The notes beneath the pieces are model-generated. The model was not told the origin of the DNA. It did not search any database and saw nothing but the letters and a program-made list of their open reading frames with translations. Positions 1 to 10,562 of a stretch of 64,000 nt of DNA are shown one piece after another (position 1 is the first letter of the stretch; each line of letters starts with the position of its first letter). A program made the position numbers and the translations under genes. Source of the DNA: Stramonita haemastoma (lineage: Eukaryota; Mollusca; Gastropoda; Neogastropoda; Muricidae); assembly GCA_030674155.1 (NCBI GenBank), contig CM060336.1:1339342-1403341 (forward strand), read 5' to 3'.

Positions 1-94
1 TATCCCTCTCTTGTTCCTCTTCTTTCTATCACCCCCTTCCATCATTTTTCTGCCTTCTTGGTTCATTCTCCTGTCTTTTTTCCTCAAAAGCTTA

Positions 95-215
95 AAAAAA
101 AAAAACAATTCTCTCACATGCCCAAGTGGGATGCATGGGCCTGACTTGTCAGGTGGTTAACTGCAGCACAACAAATTTCGCTCATGACATGACAGACAGT
201 AAATAGTTGCTGTCT
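95..215 (+). repeat. Dispersed repeat fragment, related to 59160-59245
   Basis: About 85 bases around the motif CCCAAGTGGGATG recur at 59160-59245, with the same following pattern (GGGCCTSTGACT, then an AGC-rich stretch). It ends just before a SINE head. The repeat class is unknown. Confidence 0.5.
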
Positions 216-235
216 GAGTGTCGGACAAAGAACAA

Positions 236-422
236 GAGAAACCAGCTGCCATGGTGCAGTGGTTAGCGCCTTGGATTTTGAACTGGAATGTCACGGGTTT
301 GAATCCCATAAGAGTCATAGGGATATTTTGGACTCCGGCCGGCTCCTACCCTGTTTTGAGTGTACTGTGGGCTCAGTGGGAAAACTGGGACCACACAGTT
401 GAGCGTCATACACTAAACAAAT
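236..422 (+). mobile_element. tRNA-derived SINE fragment
   Basis: The head has an A-box-like ATGGTGCAGTGGTTAGCGC at about 250-268 and a B-box-like GGGTTTGAATCCC at about 295-307, so it looks like an internal RNA polymerase III promoter. The body has no similarity to the other SINE families in the window. A true tRNA is unlikely because no acceptor stem pairs with the 5' side. Confidence 0.6.
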
Positions 423-654
423 GAGAGTTTGAGAATGTTGCTCAAATTCCCTGACCAACACTGCGTGTGTCTGTATCCTTCGGGCCTGCTTGACGTCAGA
501 TTATTTTATGAAAGTAAGCATAGAGTACAAGTAATCTCAAAGCACATGCGCTTTCATAGTAGCATCATTATTTCATCCTCATTACCATTTATCATCATTG
601 ATTCGGAGGCCCAGTTTACTACTTTTTTTTTTAAGAAAAGACCCCCCCCCCCTC

Positions 655-1065
655 CTCTCACAAAAATGCACACACCATACCACATGTTTATAGCCCTACC
701 AACCACAAAAGCCATTTCAGATATGTCACCTCATTCAGTTTCAGTTGCTCAAGTAATGTTCAACTTCTGGTTCAAAAACACCACCACCTAATGCTTTCAG
801 ATATCTAACACCATGTGGAAAAACCAACATTCAATGACACAATACCTAAATCATTTCATTCCTTAAGGCACATAAACCAGGCTGTGTTGAGAACGCCAGC
901 CATTTTGCTTCATTTTTCATCTCCAGATTACAAAAATAACGTAAAAAAGGATAAACATGTTGAAGTACAAAGTACATACGTACACATATATATATAAAAG
1001 TACCACTGCAGAATTTATCATGTGCCCATACCAGAGTCTAAGTATCACACACAAAAACTCACTGG
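655..1065. repeat. Dispersed repeat R8, copy 1
   Basis: This stretch aligns over about 400 bases with 6990-7345. Both copies contain TATAGCCCTACCAACCAC, then TCACCTCATTCAGTTTCAG, CCTAAATCATTTCA and finally ACCACTGCAGAAT. A diverged piece lies at 2965-3140. It may be LINE untranslated sequence, but no coding part is visible. Confidence 0.65.
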
Positions 1066-1261
1066 AAGAACGGAAATTTGAACAGCACCTAACATTTGGT
1101 GTGTTTTCCACTTAATCATACACATACTCCAGCAAATATGCTATTGTTATGCTTCTTTTATAGCAGCATGTATTGTTGACAATATGCCATAAAGATATAC
1201 CACTGCATGGATTTGCCTGCAGGATAGATCACTCCTTTGCCCCATCTCTCTCTCTCTCTCT

Positions 1262-1350
1262 CTATCTGGCAAGGGCAGGATGAAACAAAGTATGTAAATG
1301 CTCACTCTGTTACCCTTGAAAAATAAAGATTATTCATTCATTCTCTCTCT
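1262..1350 (+). mobile_element. LINE 3' end with ATTC tail
   Basis: The sequence GGATGAAACAAAGTATGTAAATGCTCACTCTGTTACCC leads into TTGAAAAATAAAGATTATTC and a short ATTC repeat, followed directly by a CT run. The same end is found at 2085-2180 and, inverted, five times at 57040-57690. The insertion is severely 5'-truncated. Confidence 0.65.
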
Positions 1351-1558
1351 CTCTGTGTTGTTTCACTCCTATTTGATTTTTTTTTATATACAATCTTGCT
1401 CTTTTGTTTGTTGTTTGCTTTTTGGGGTTTTCTTTCCCTTGTTAGGATTGGCCATATTAGGAGCTTATAGATTTCATTGATGATAATTATTTTTTACAGA
1501 AATGAGAGTGTTTTGAAATATTGACTGGTTTGTTTTGATGACGATATAATTTGAAGAT

Positions 1559-1593
<35 letters not shown>
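1559..1593. repeat. (CT)n microsatellite
   Basis: This is an uninterrupted CT dinucleotide run. The sequence on both sides, about 1350-1800, holds nothing recognisable. Confidence 0.9.
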
Positions 1594-1596
<3 letters not shown>

Positions 1597-1798
1597 CCTT
1601 CCTTTCCCTTTCCTTTCCAACTTCAACCTTCACATATGCTATCCTAGACTTATTATGGAGAGGAGTATTTGGTTGTTATGTTGGATTGTATTTGTATTCT
1701 TACCTTTTGAATATATAGAAATGTGTTTTATATATATAATTTTTTTTTTATGTATGGTTTCTTCCCCCTTTTGTGCCTACTGTGCTTGTTTTCCCGCT

Positions 1799-1878
1799 TA
1801 CACACACACACACGCGCGCGCACACACACACACGCGTGCACACACGCACACACGCGTGCACACACGCACACACGCACG

Positions 1879-1920
<42 letters not shown>
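1799..1920. repeat. (CA)n microsatellite with CG interruptions
   Basis: The run is CA with CGCG and CGTG interruptions in its first half. Long His-Thr or Cys-Val open frames across it are artefacts of the repeat. Confidence 0.95.
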
Positions 1921-1925
<5 letters not shown>

Positions 1926-2071
1926 TTAAATAATTATCAGTGTACATATCCAGTTAGGATGATGTGTTTTGTTGAATGTTTCCCATTTTCTTCTTTTAAA
2001 ATATTCGTTAAACTGCTGTTGGTGGTGATGCTGGTATGTAGGGGTAGGGAAGGGGGTTCTTAGCTTTATTC

Positions 2072-2171
2072 CCTTATCAGGGCAAGGGCCGGATGAAAAA
2101 AAGTATGTAATGCTTACTCTGTAACCCTTGAAAAATAAAGATTATTCATTCATCATTCATTCATTCATTCA

Positions 2172-2241
<70 letters not shown>
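2072..2241 (+). mobile_element. LINE 3' end with ATTC tail running into (CT)n
   Basis: GGCAAGGGCCGGATGAAAAA leads to CCCTTGAAAAATAAAGATTATTC, a seven-unit ATTC repeat and then about 33 CT units. It is the same LINE terminus as at 1262-1350, and again the tail passes into a CT run. Confidence 0.7.
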
Positions 2242-2244
<3 letters not shown>

Positions 2245-2555
2245 CTCTTTCTCTTTTCCTACATTGCCCCTTATCAGTCACACTGGCAAAATTCTAATCC
2301 TCTTCATACGGAATTAAAATCTAAGTGGAAGAAGAATTCCCAGACTGTCAGGCAGGTTAAAGAACAAACAGCAGAACAACAGGCACGTTGCTTGTTTTAC
2401 AAATACTTATAGAAAAAATCAGCAACACTGAACAGAAAGCCTACAACTGTTACAGATTACAGCAAGGCATTGCACAGTTTCACACACAACCACTTGTTCA
2501 CAGGCCTGTCAGAGATGGGCTTCTCCAGACATCAGATCTCACCCTTATTTATTTA

Positions 2556-2905
2556 TTTATCATTTTATTATTTTATATCGAGGATAATGGAATAAGCACT
2601 CATGCACTTTTTTCATCCAGTCCCCGTGTGTATGCAGTTTTGTAAATATTGTCATCTGTTCCCACCAGCACACAATGGCCTACTCTTACGAAAAGCAGAA
2701 CAGGATTTAACATGTGTGCAAGATGTTCTGCATGCGTTCACACACAGGGCCTCGGTTTACAGTCTCATCCGAAAGACTTTTGAGGTGAGTTTAGTCAGCA
2801 CTGATGTTAACTCCAGGGGAAAAATCCCCTGGAACGGGAATCGAACTCAGGTCGTCAAATTCCAAGTGCAATGTTATAATCACTTGGCCATCCTGTCCCC
2901 ATCTT
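2556..2905 (-). mobile_element. S1 SINE, near full length
   Basis: On the minus strand this runs from a tRNA-like head (A box near 2890, B box near 2840) through the shared central module (2640-2790) to the tail TTCCATTATCCTCGATATAA at about 2575-2595. An ATTT-rich stretch forms the end. The B box is slightly mutated relative to other copies. Confidence 0.85.
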
Positions 2906-2959
2906 AGCATCTCTCTACCAGCAGCAGTAGTCTTCTCCAGACACTGGATCTCACTCCAA

Positions 2960-3145
2960 TCCAATCCAATTATGTTGCTTATAGCCCCGCCGACCACATA
3001 GGCCATATCGGGGCTGTCACCCCGTCATATTTTAAAACTCGTATTAAAAGTGTGCGACTATGTACAGTTTAAAACAAGGTATAAAACCAGCTCAACTGTC
3101 CTTCCTTGTATCGACGCCCCGCCGACCATAAGGGTCAGCCCAGGA
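2960..3145. repeat. R8-like diverged repeat fragment
   Basis: TTATAGCCCCGCCGACCAC and GGCCATATCGGGGCTGTCAC match the core of R8 at 655 and 6990. The rest is diverged, and 3145-3350 shows nothing recognisable. Confidence 0.4.
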
Positions 3146-3359
3146 CAGCCACAGCGTCGTGGGAAAACCCACGTCCCTCACACAGAAAACGAGATAAAAC
3201 CAAAACCAGATTCCTTAAAACAACCTTGTCCTTAGAGACCAACCATACCACTTTCACTCATATCAGACGGAAAAAGCAAGATTCTCTCAGGAAGTTAAAA
3301 ATGGTGTCAGGTGGAACATCCTGAAAGGATATTTAGGGAGTCTGCGGTAAAATGTTTGT

Positions 3360-3848
3360 GCCTAATATCCTGAAGGATCTCACTCAAGAAAGGGAGTCCA
3401 GCAAGGTTTTTTTCTCTCTCCCCACCTTTTCATCCTATACACAGAGCATACGATGAGAGATGCAGACACACAATGTATGGGATTTGAAATAGGAGAAAGG
3501 AATTTTACCACCATAAAATACACTGATGACACTGTCCTTTTATCCAGAGATATCACAACTATGAAGAGAATTCTGATTCACTGATGACACCGCCCTTTTA
3601 TCCAGAGACATCACAACTATGAAGAGAATTCTGGTTCAAGTAGCTGCTGCAGGAAACAAGGCAGGACTGAATCTGAATGCCTAAAAAACCAAAGTCGTGC
3701 ACATGGAAGGATCAGCTAACCAGCCACAGCAGAGCACAGGAATAAATAAAATCAGAGCGGGAAAACCTGCACAACTTCAAGGACATGATCTCTGTCAAAA
3801 CCAACTCAGGATCTTGCAGCAAGGACATCAGCTCAAGAACGGACATCA

Positions 3849-3850
<2 letters not shown>
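3360..3850 (+). pseudogene. LINE reverse-transcriptase fragment
   Basis: Conceptual translation gives a decayed non-LTR reverse transcriptase piece. It contains a GVQQG-like block near 3380-3400, an active-site block reading KYTDDT at about 3520-3540, a following helix, a KTKVVHMEG block near 3690, and a CSKDISSRT block near 3815-3840 typical of the region just after the palm. About 70 bases around 3525-3575 are duplicated in tandem at 3580-3632, and stops and frame changes interrupt it. It faces a LINE C-terminal piece on the opposite strand at 3926-4315, so the two may be one insertion with an inverted 5' segment. The clade looks RTE- or Jockey-like, but that is not certain. Confidence 0.7.
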
Positions 3851-3895
<45 letters not shown>

Positions 3896-3926
3896 CATCC
3901 ATCCATCTATCCATCCATCCATCCCT
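3847..3926. repeat. (ATCT)n and (ATCC)n microsatellite
   Basis: Tetranucleotide ATCT repeats change to ATCC repeats. The run sits exactly between two oppositely oriented LINE fragments. Confidence 0.9.
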
Positions 3927-4330
3927 TAGTCTGGCAACTGTGGGGGCACCCCTGAAGACTTGACAACCAGTTCCCTCCATTCCTCTCTCTGTTCTGCCTT
4001 TCTCAGGGTTTTGTTGAGTTTTAGGCCTGTCCATTTGCTGATGTTGTCCTCCCATCTCTTCTTTGGTCTGCCTCTTTTTCTTCCTCCTTGGACAGTGCCT
4101 TGCAGTATTGTTTTTGCAAGTCTTTTTGATCTTGTTACATGCCTGTACCATTTAAGTTTACTCTTCTTTACGATTGATAGAAGATTTTCGTAGGGACCAA
4201 TGGTTTGCTGGTGGATTCTGTTCTGCACTTCTTTGTTGCTTATGTGGTCTCTGTAGGAGATGCCTAGGAGTCTCCGGAAGCATCTCATCTCTACTGCCTG
4301 TACTCTTCTCTCCACCAGGCATGGCCAAGC
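3926..4330 (-). pseudogene. LINE reverse-transcriptase C-terminal region
   Basis: An open frame of 129 residues on the minus strand is the C-terminal end of a non-LTR retrotransposon polymerase. Recognisable blocks are EMRCFRRLLGISYRDHISN, LKWYRHVTRS, a basic GGRKRGRPKKRWEDNI block and a WRELV block near the end. The family's polymerase is about 900-1000 residues, so only the last 13 percent or so is present. Upstream, the frame breaks near 4316. The same C-terminal family appears at 6100-6300 (plus) and 59659-59836 (minus). Confidence 0.8.
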
Positions 4331-5285
4331 AAAAGACAGTCCAGTTAAACAGGGAAGGACAGAGGCATACCAGCAAAGCTGAAGGTAAGAATTTGATGCT
4401 GCTGCTTTGTGTATAGAGATGTAAAGCCTGGACTATGGAGTAATATGATGAAAATATGATAAATGCGGCAGACATGGGATTCTACAAGTGAAACTGATAA
4501 GACAAAAATAACCAATGACAGTGTGTTCAAGTTAGCTGTCCATGAGCCATCGCCTCTCCCCCCCCCCTCCACTCTTCCCTATTCCAGCAGACAAGAACAT
4601 GCAGCCTCCCATTCCTAGCATCCTTTTCTGGCAACGCTGCCCCCTCCCTCCTCCCTCAAACCCCAGGAAAAAATATTTGACCACTGTTGTCAGCTTGTAC
4701 CAAGGTATCTACCTGTCTTTGTATCCACATGAGGGGCCAGGATTAAGAAACGAGGTTAATGTTAGGTTAGAGCTGGTGTTAGCAATAACACATTAACAGT
4801 TAGCATGCATTGGGGTAGGGGCTGTAGGTCAGTCAGTCTGTCTGAATGCATGTGGACACAACAGCAGGTAAACACAATGGTATGTAGCTGTAGACACAGT
4901 GGTATGGAACATTATTTAAATCATAATTTACCAATCCTACCAGCTTAGGCTGCAATTTGGATTTTTGAGACAAATTTCAGTTCTCCTATCAGCAGAGTGG
5001 TTTTCTTCCCATGTCATTTTTTAAAAACTTGTTTTATTCAATTTTGAGAAATATTTAACCCAAAATAAAAATAAATGGTCAAGTCCAGAATAAACATGAG
5101 AAAACTGCTCTTTCCACTAGCCCTCCCCTTTTTTCTTGTGTTTCTAGTAACCTCATAGTACTAGACAAGGCTCAGAGGATAACATTCCCCCACTGTCTGT
5201 CTTGGTGACGCACCCATTTGCAGTCTGTTGTTTGCTGATGATAGTGATCTCCTTGGAAGCAATAACAATGAACCCCAAGGACTTT
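4331..5285. other. No recognisable feature
   Basis: This stretch has no repeat family known from elsewhere in the window, no splice-bounded open frame and only a short C run near 4559. It may be unique intergenic sequence. Confidence 0.4.
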
Positions 5286-5299
5286 TATGCAAGCTACAA

Positions 5300-5525
5300 G
5301 AACCAGCATGCACACAGGTGTCGTGTTTTAGACACCATCCCGGAGGAAAAATTGGGGATTTGGAGTCCCCAGGGCAGTTCACGGCTGTATATGTAAAAAA
5401 AAATAAAATAAAAAAACGGGTAGGCGCTGCACTTGTGGCAACGTGCTCTCCCTAGGGAGAGCAGCCCGAATTTCACGCAGAGAAATCTGCTGTGACATAA
5501 AGTAGTATAAAATAAAATCAATAAA
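5300..5525 (+). mobile_element. SINE 3' part (S4-type middle joined to S3-type tail)
   Basis: The middle block GCACACAGGTGTCGTGTTTTAGACACC followed by GGAGGAAAAATTGGGG is the S4 module. It is joined to the S3 tail (GGCGCTGCACTTGTGGC, then AGAAATCTGCTGTGACATAA). The same junction recurs at 9960-10165. No head is present. Confidence 0.75.
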
Positions 5526-5689
5526 GAACTTCAAAAACGGGAAATAAGATTCAATCCTTTGAAAAAAAGAGAACCCCAAAAGTTTCTATAAATCCCCCGT
5601 CCAGACCACAGAACCTATAGGCCAGTACGGCAAACAGTGATGATGAAAGCTGGGCCACAGGAACCAACCTCTTCTGGATGTTGTAGAGA

Positions 5690-6060
5690 TAAGAAAACTG
5701 GCTGGTTTGGTTGAAATCTTCTCTCCTTCACTTTACACCACCAGATGTGTCTGGAAAAAATAATGGTATGTCCTATCCATTCCTTTTGTGGGCTGTACAG
5801 CTTAGTTTGCAGGGTTATCTCTGTTGGCTACACAATATTCCTCAGGTCACTGTGTAGTTTGCATCTTTGAAGGATGTGTTCACCAGTCTGGTTTTCTTTA
5901 CCACAGGCACACAGGGGAGAAGAAACAAGTTTCAGTTTTGTGGACATGTAGTGATTCAGCCTGTTGTGCCCAGTGCAGTGTCTTAGCAATGATGACCTGT
6001 TCTCTTTTGAGATCGTGGTAGTTGTCCTTGTCTACTCTGGGTCAGGCCATTAATTTGATG
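5690..6060 (-). pseudogene. LINE polymerase C-terminal remnant with zinc-binding motif
   Basis: Minus-strand translation gives a block reading LCACGKENQTGEHILQRC, the C-x-C-G-x-x-x-Q-T-x-E-H-x-L-x-x-C motif found near the C-terminus of some LINE polymerases. A conserved basic stretch precedes it, and stop codons follow. A closely related copy lies at 56290-56670 in the same orientation. Confidence 0.7.
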
Positions 6061-6094
6061 ATTGTTTTTTTCATAATCCTGTGCTGCAGCTCTC

Positions 6095-6300
6095 TTGCCA
6101 CAACTATTGTGTGAAAGGCCCTTGAAGGAGAGACACAGTGACAGACAGAAGAAGAACTGGACGGCGAACATCAAAGACTGGACCAGCCATGACATGGCTG
6201 TGTTGCTGCACAAGGCTGAAGACAAACCAATGTGGGGAAATCCCTCATGCCCCTCCAACAACCATCCTTGTCAAAGAGCTGATGACGACTAACCCAACAT
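6095..6300 (+). pseudogene. LINE polymerase C-terminal remnant
   Basis: The frame starting near 6095 reads KERHSDRQKKNWTANIKDWT followed by a W-x-N block, matching the basic R-x-x-R-W-E-D-N-I-x-x-W-T terminus seen at 3926-4315. The very end (ACCATCCTTGTCAAAGAGCTGATGACGAC) resembles the LINE terminus at 20808-20875. Confidence 0.6.
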
Positions 6301-6339
6301 ACCCTGCCTCCTCTTCCTAAACACCCTTCTCCTTGAACA

Positions 6340-6442
6340 CCTCCCCGAATCAAATAAACACCTCTCCTATAAAATAAACCCCTCTCCTATAAAATGAACC
6401 CCTCTCCTACAAAATGAACACCTCTCCTATATAATTGGCTGT
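6340..6442. repeat. 22-bp tandem repeat, about 4 units
   Basis: The unit is close to CCCCTCTCCTATAAAATGAA and is repeated about four times with small changes. Confidence 0.8.
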
Positions 6443-6499
6443 ACTCTTCCCTCTTCCACTAAATACCCCTTTCCCACACATCCCTTTCACACCACCTTA

Positions 6500-6970
6500 C
6501 TTTGGATAAGGCTACCAACTGTGGTCCCTTGCATGAACGCATGCAGAAATCTTGTGCATATGTTAAAACCTGTTCCACTATTCGGAAGAGTAGGCCATTG
6601 TGTGTTGGTGGGAATGGAAGGCAAAATTTACAAAGCTGCAAACGCATGGGGACTGGAAGTAAAAAAAACTCTCAAGGGATTATTCCATTCTCCTTGAAAT
6701 AAAAGAATATGAAAAGAATACAGATGAATAAAAATGATACATAACACCTGTCTTTAAAAAAACCCTCCCAAACCTTAATTCAAAACTTTTGATTATATTC
6801 TGCGAATGACATACCATCTACATTTTGGGTTAAAATGACTCCATTTTAATCTTTTTGCAGGTGGGATGTGAGAAGCCATCTTTTCTTTCCTTCCCTTGAC
6901 TCCACTCTCCTTGGATGAAAAAAGCACATGAGTGCTTATTCTATAATCCTCCATAAATATAAGAAAATAC
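6500..6970 (+). mobile_element. S1 SINE fragments, diverged
   Basis: At 6500-6715 the shared central module (GCATGAACGCATGCAGAAAT, then GGAAGAGTAGGCCATTGTGT) is followed by a worn GGGGACTGGAAGTAAAAAAA tail. At 6925-6970 an isolated S1 tail reads AAAAGCACATGAGTGCTTATTC. These are probably two old copies. Confidence 0.6.
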
Positions 6971-6984
6971 ATATAAAAAAGAAT

Positions 6985-7345
6985 ACCATACTATACCATA
7001 TTGTTTATAGCCCTACCAACCACGAAAGCCATATCAGGGCTGTCACCTCATTCAGTTTCAGTGGCTCCAGTAACTTTCAACTTCAGGTTCAAAACCAACA
7101 CCTGCCAATACTTTCAAATGTCTAACACCTTCTGTCTGAAAAATGACAATACCTAAATCATTTCACTTCTTAAGGCAATAAAACCAGGTTGTGCTAAGGA
7201 TGCCAGTTATTACACGTAATTTATCATCCCCAAATTACACCCAAAAAATTCAAAGGATTACAAATGTGTTATTAAAGTACAAAAATATACACACAAAAAA
7301 GTGCCACATAGGCAATTACCACTGCAGAATGGACATCCTGTGCTC
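6985..7345. repeat. Dispersed repeat R8, copy 2
   Basis: It aligns along its length with 655-1065, sharing TATAGCCCTACCAACCAC, CTCATTCAGTTTCAGT and a final ACCACTGCAGAAT. The S1 tail lies immediately upstream. Confidence 0.65.
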
Positions 7346-7378
7346 ATCGTTGTGTTGTGTTCCATGAAGTATTGGAGG

Positions 7379-7592
7379 TTTTGCACAAGTGCACACCACT
7401 CACATTTCATGTCGCTGTTTTTCCCCAGATTTTGCACACACACACACCACTCACGTTTTATGTCGCTGTTTTTCCCCAGATTTTGCACAAGCACACACCA
7501 CTCACGTTTTATGTCGCTGTTTTTCCCCAGGTTTTGCACAAGTACTCACCACTCACGTTTCATGTCGCTGTTTTTCCCCAGATTTTGCAAGA
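7379..7592. repeat. 51-bp minisatellite, four full units
   Basis: Units start with TTTTGCAC at 7379, 7430, 7481, 7532 and 7583, exactly 51 bases apart, and each contains CACCACTCACG and GTCGCTGTTTTTCCCCAG. Because 51 is a multiple of three, several frames stay open on both strands. This explains the open frames here without implying a protein. Confidence 0.95.
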
Positions 7593-7654
7593 TTCACTTA
7601 GCAAGTCTGGTGTCATCTTCCACAGAGTATTGGAGATTTTGCACTAGGATGTGT

Positions 7655-7779
7655 TTGGAGAATTCTTGGTGACTGCAGGCATCCACATGAATGAAATGTC
7701 CTTGGTGATGACAAAGGAAGCGTCCTCCTGATGCACTGTGGTGTCCTTGAAGCCTGGTGATGTCCTCCCCCTTCTGGAG
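7655..7779 (-). other. Possible exon at the low end of the minus-strand array
   Basis: The minus strand has a pyrimidine-rich acceptor (CTTTTATCTCCAG) at about 7780-7792, followed by an open stretch with a DASFVITKDISF-like reading. No donor was fixed, and its relation to the B, C and A blocks upstream is only positional. Confidence 0.25.
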
Positions 7780-7900
7780 ATAAAAAGAAGAAACATTCTA
7801 AGGGGTCTGGTTTGCTTACATAGAGTTTTAAGCAACTTTCATCAGTTAAACTTTTTCAGCAATTCATCCTAGCAAGCAGCAAGACAACAAAGATGAAGTG

Positions 7901-7901
<1 letters not shown>

Positions 7902-7966
<65 letters not shown>
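7902..7966. repeat. (GT)n microsatellite
   Basis: This is a GT dinucleotide run that abuts a truncated S1 SINE. Confidence 0.95.
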
Positions 7967-7968
<2 letters not shown>

Positions 7969-8108
7969 GCACAAGATGTTCTGCATGCGTTTGCACATGG
8001 GGCCTCGGTTTAAAGTCTCATCCGAAGGACTTTTGGGGAGAGTGGAGTCAGCACTGATGTTAACTCCAGGAGAAAAATCTCCTCGACCAGATTCAAACCT
8101 GGGTCGTC

Positions 8109-8114
<6 letters not shown>
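7967..8114 (-). mobile_element. S1 SINE, head half only
   Basis: From the central module to a B-box-like segment (GACCAGATTCAAACCTGGGT) the S1 sequence is clear. It is cut by GT and GA microsatellites on either side, so its tail and the distal head are lost. Confidence 0.8.
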
Positions 8115-8159
<45 letters not shown>

Positions 8160-8207
8160 AGAGAGAAGAGACAGAGACAGAGACAGAGACAGAGAGACAG
8201 AGACAGA
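8114..8207. repeat. (GA)n and GACAGA microsatellite
   Basis: The GA run changes to GACAGA repeats near 8170. Confidence 0.95.
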
Positions 8208-8832
8208 GTTCACTTGCTATCTAGTAATGACTTGTGATGCAGAGAAAGGAAGTCATCGGCATAGAAGAGTTGCATCCCTTATATTGTTTCATTTTTTTTC
8301 TCCTTTTTTGTAGTTGTCAAAATCATTTCTTTTCAGTAAATAGATCTTATGTATTTTTGTATCTGGGTCAAAATATCTATTTTTCAAAAAGTCACATAGG
8401 CAGGTCTCCTACAGGCAAAAAGACTCCTGATATTTCCTACACTTTTCCCACCACTGTTTCCGACTCCCAGGCTCATGTACAAATCCTGCATATTCTAAAC
8501 GACTAAGTTAATTCACTGTGCATGAGTACTGAGTATGGTATATCTTGGAATTTATTACATTTTTGTCTCAGGTGTACCTGTTTTCAGAGGTGGGGTATCA
8601 TGTACATTCTGACTGCAGTACAGACCATGGTGTTTTAACACTTGTGCTCTAACAGTTTTGTTTGTTTTTGTACTTTTGGAATGCAATCACTTTTGCTAAA
8701 CTGTGGTGCTGATCAAAATGTCATGAATTTTAATAGATTTCATTTTCAAGGCATTCTTCATGAAAGCAAGATTGAAGAGCTGGCCAGTGAAACAAGTACA
8801 GTACAGACAGAGAAGAGGAAATAAAACCATAC
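8208..8832. other. No recognisable feature
   Basis: AT-rich sequence without a repeat family match or splice-bounded open frame. If the array is transcribed this would be intronic. Confidence 0.35.
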
Positions 8833-8897
8833 CTGTTCAGCCCCTGGTGACTTGTCCACAGCAGACTCTTGGGCACTGGATTCTGGCTCCACAGCTC
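8833..8897 (-). other. A-type exon-like block (8833)
   Basis: The minus strand reads CTTTCAG then GAGCTGTGGAGCC, ending GGGCTGAACAG then GTATGG. One frame is fully open (AVEPESSAQESAVDK). The motif around SSAQES matches SAKEQS in the 19737 copy and SPAKEHS in the 10563 copy. Confidence 0.45.
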
Positions 8898-9860
8898 CTG
8901 AAAGCAGTCAGTAGCTTCTGTCAGCTCAAAGACTACAACAGTTTGATTCAAACACTCTTAGATGTTTACATATACATCAGTGAATTGACATTACTCTAAA
9001 GGCTTTGTCATTTAACATTCAAAATTACAAACTGTATGTATGCATTTCTTTTTTTTTCTCATATAATCAAGTATTTGTATTCTCAATTTTATGTTATGAA
9101 TTGAACGCAATAAATTGCTTTATTTTTGTTATTTTATCACTCTGAAAATGAAGACAAAAACCCTCACCTGCCCAAATCAATGTCCTCACTTTAAATCCTT
9201 TTTTAAGAACTCATTTGACAGAATTTTAAAGAGCTATGGATAGGGCAGCACACTGATGGTGTAATGTGAGACACTGGCCTATTATCTGAGACAAGTATTA
9301 TTTTGATCTTTCTGCTTATTGATTTATCTGACAATGCACACTTGACATTTCCACCTACAAAAAAAGCAATTTCCATTTTCTTTTGCAAAGTATTCAATCA
9401 CAAAATTTTTTGCTCATGCAAAGGGAGGGAGAGATCTATACTTGCAATGTATTCAAGAAGATGTTATTTCACATAGAGACTATGCAGCTCAGTATATAAA
9501 CAAATCTACTATGTAGAAAACAAAAAGCTTTCTTTTTAACCTGGGGTTTGTCCAGATGTTACCTTGATCCTGCTTCCTGCAAGCAAATACAATGCCAGTA
9601 CACCACAACTCACCCACAACTTTTTTTTATTTTAAGAAAGTGCCCTCTGCAATTGCTGTAGTTCATGCTTTGCGTAAAATGCCATTTTCATTCCAATGCT
9701 AGAGCTCCAAGGTGGTCCAATACTAAGACTTAGGGCCTGCCCATTGTTTGCTCACCATGAAAAAAGCGTGCATGCATTCTAAAAAAAAATAACAATAAAT
9801 CCATTCCTCAGGCACGTGATGGCCTACTTTTCTAAAAGGTGGAGCGAGTTTTAACATGTA
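8898..9860. other. AT-rich array spacer with an A-block remnant
   Basis: At about 9559-9573 the minus strand has the usual A-type acceptor (TTTGCTTGCAG) followed by only 14 bases (GAAGCAGGATCAAG) and a GTAACA donor. It looks like a deleted A block. Otherwise nothing is recognised. Confidence 0.35.
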
Positions 9861-9861
9861 T

Positions 9862-10168
9862 GCAAGACATTAAAACCCCATTCCACCTTTCAGAAAAGCA
9901 GGCCATTGTGTGCCGGTAGAAGCGGATGACATTTTTTTTTTTTTTTTTTAAATTTAAAAAACAGCATGCACACAGGTGTCATGTTTAGACACCATCCCTA
10001 AGGAAAAATTGGGGAGTTGGGAGTCCCCAGGGCGGCTTAGGGCTGTATATATATAAAAATTAAAATAATAGGTGGGCACTGCACTTGTGGCAACACGCTC
10101 TCCCCGGGGAGAGCAGCCCGAATTTCATGCACAGAAATCTGCTGTGACATAAAGTGGTATAAAATAAC
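9862..10168 (+). mobile_element. SINE with S4 middle and S3 tail
   Basis: The central module (TTCAGAAAAGCAGGCCATTG, then GCCGGTAGAAGCGGATGACA) runs into the S4 middle (GCACACAGGTGTCATGTTTAG) and the S3 tail (GGGCACTGCACTTGTGGCAA, then TCTGCTGTGACATAAAGTGG). The tRNA-like head is missing. The layout matches 5300-5525. Confidence 0.8.
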
Positions 10169-10264
10169 ATATAAAAAAAAAATTCTTCAAGTGATGTTTA
10201 ACTACAACTTATTTTATGTCACTGCTTATGCATTTTTTTCTAATCTGAGATTAAATGTTTATAT

Positions 10265-10305
10265 TACAGAGCGGCCTGCAGTCTTCTGATGACAAACTAT
10301 GGACT
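10265..10305 (-). other. C-type block remnant
   Basis: GCAGTCTTCTGATGACAAAC resembles the region around the C acceptor at 12860-12880 (GCAGCTATCTGATGACAGAC). The downstream intron-like stretch with GACAGACAG motifs is also shared. No full block remains. Confidence 0.3.
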
Positions 10306-10562
10306 TTGGCAGCTATTCCGCTGACATACTGATCCTATCTTATGGGATTACATTAGTTTTCTGAACAAAACACAAGATCTCTGAAGGAGACAGAGAGACA
10401 GACATCAGAGAGTAAGAACAGAAAGACATAGAAGGAGACATTAACAAACAAAACAAGAAGTGAGGGAAACAAGACAGAAAATGCAGAGGACGACAGACTG
10501 GCATAGACACAACACAGATAAATGCTGCATCATAGAGAGACCAATGACAAACATCTCTCTAC

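Noticed and set aside
7258..7672. Repeat protein on either strand with 17-residue units
   Set aside because: The 51-bp minisatellite period is a multiple of three, so several frames on both strands stay open without selection.
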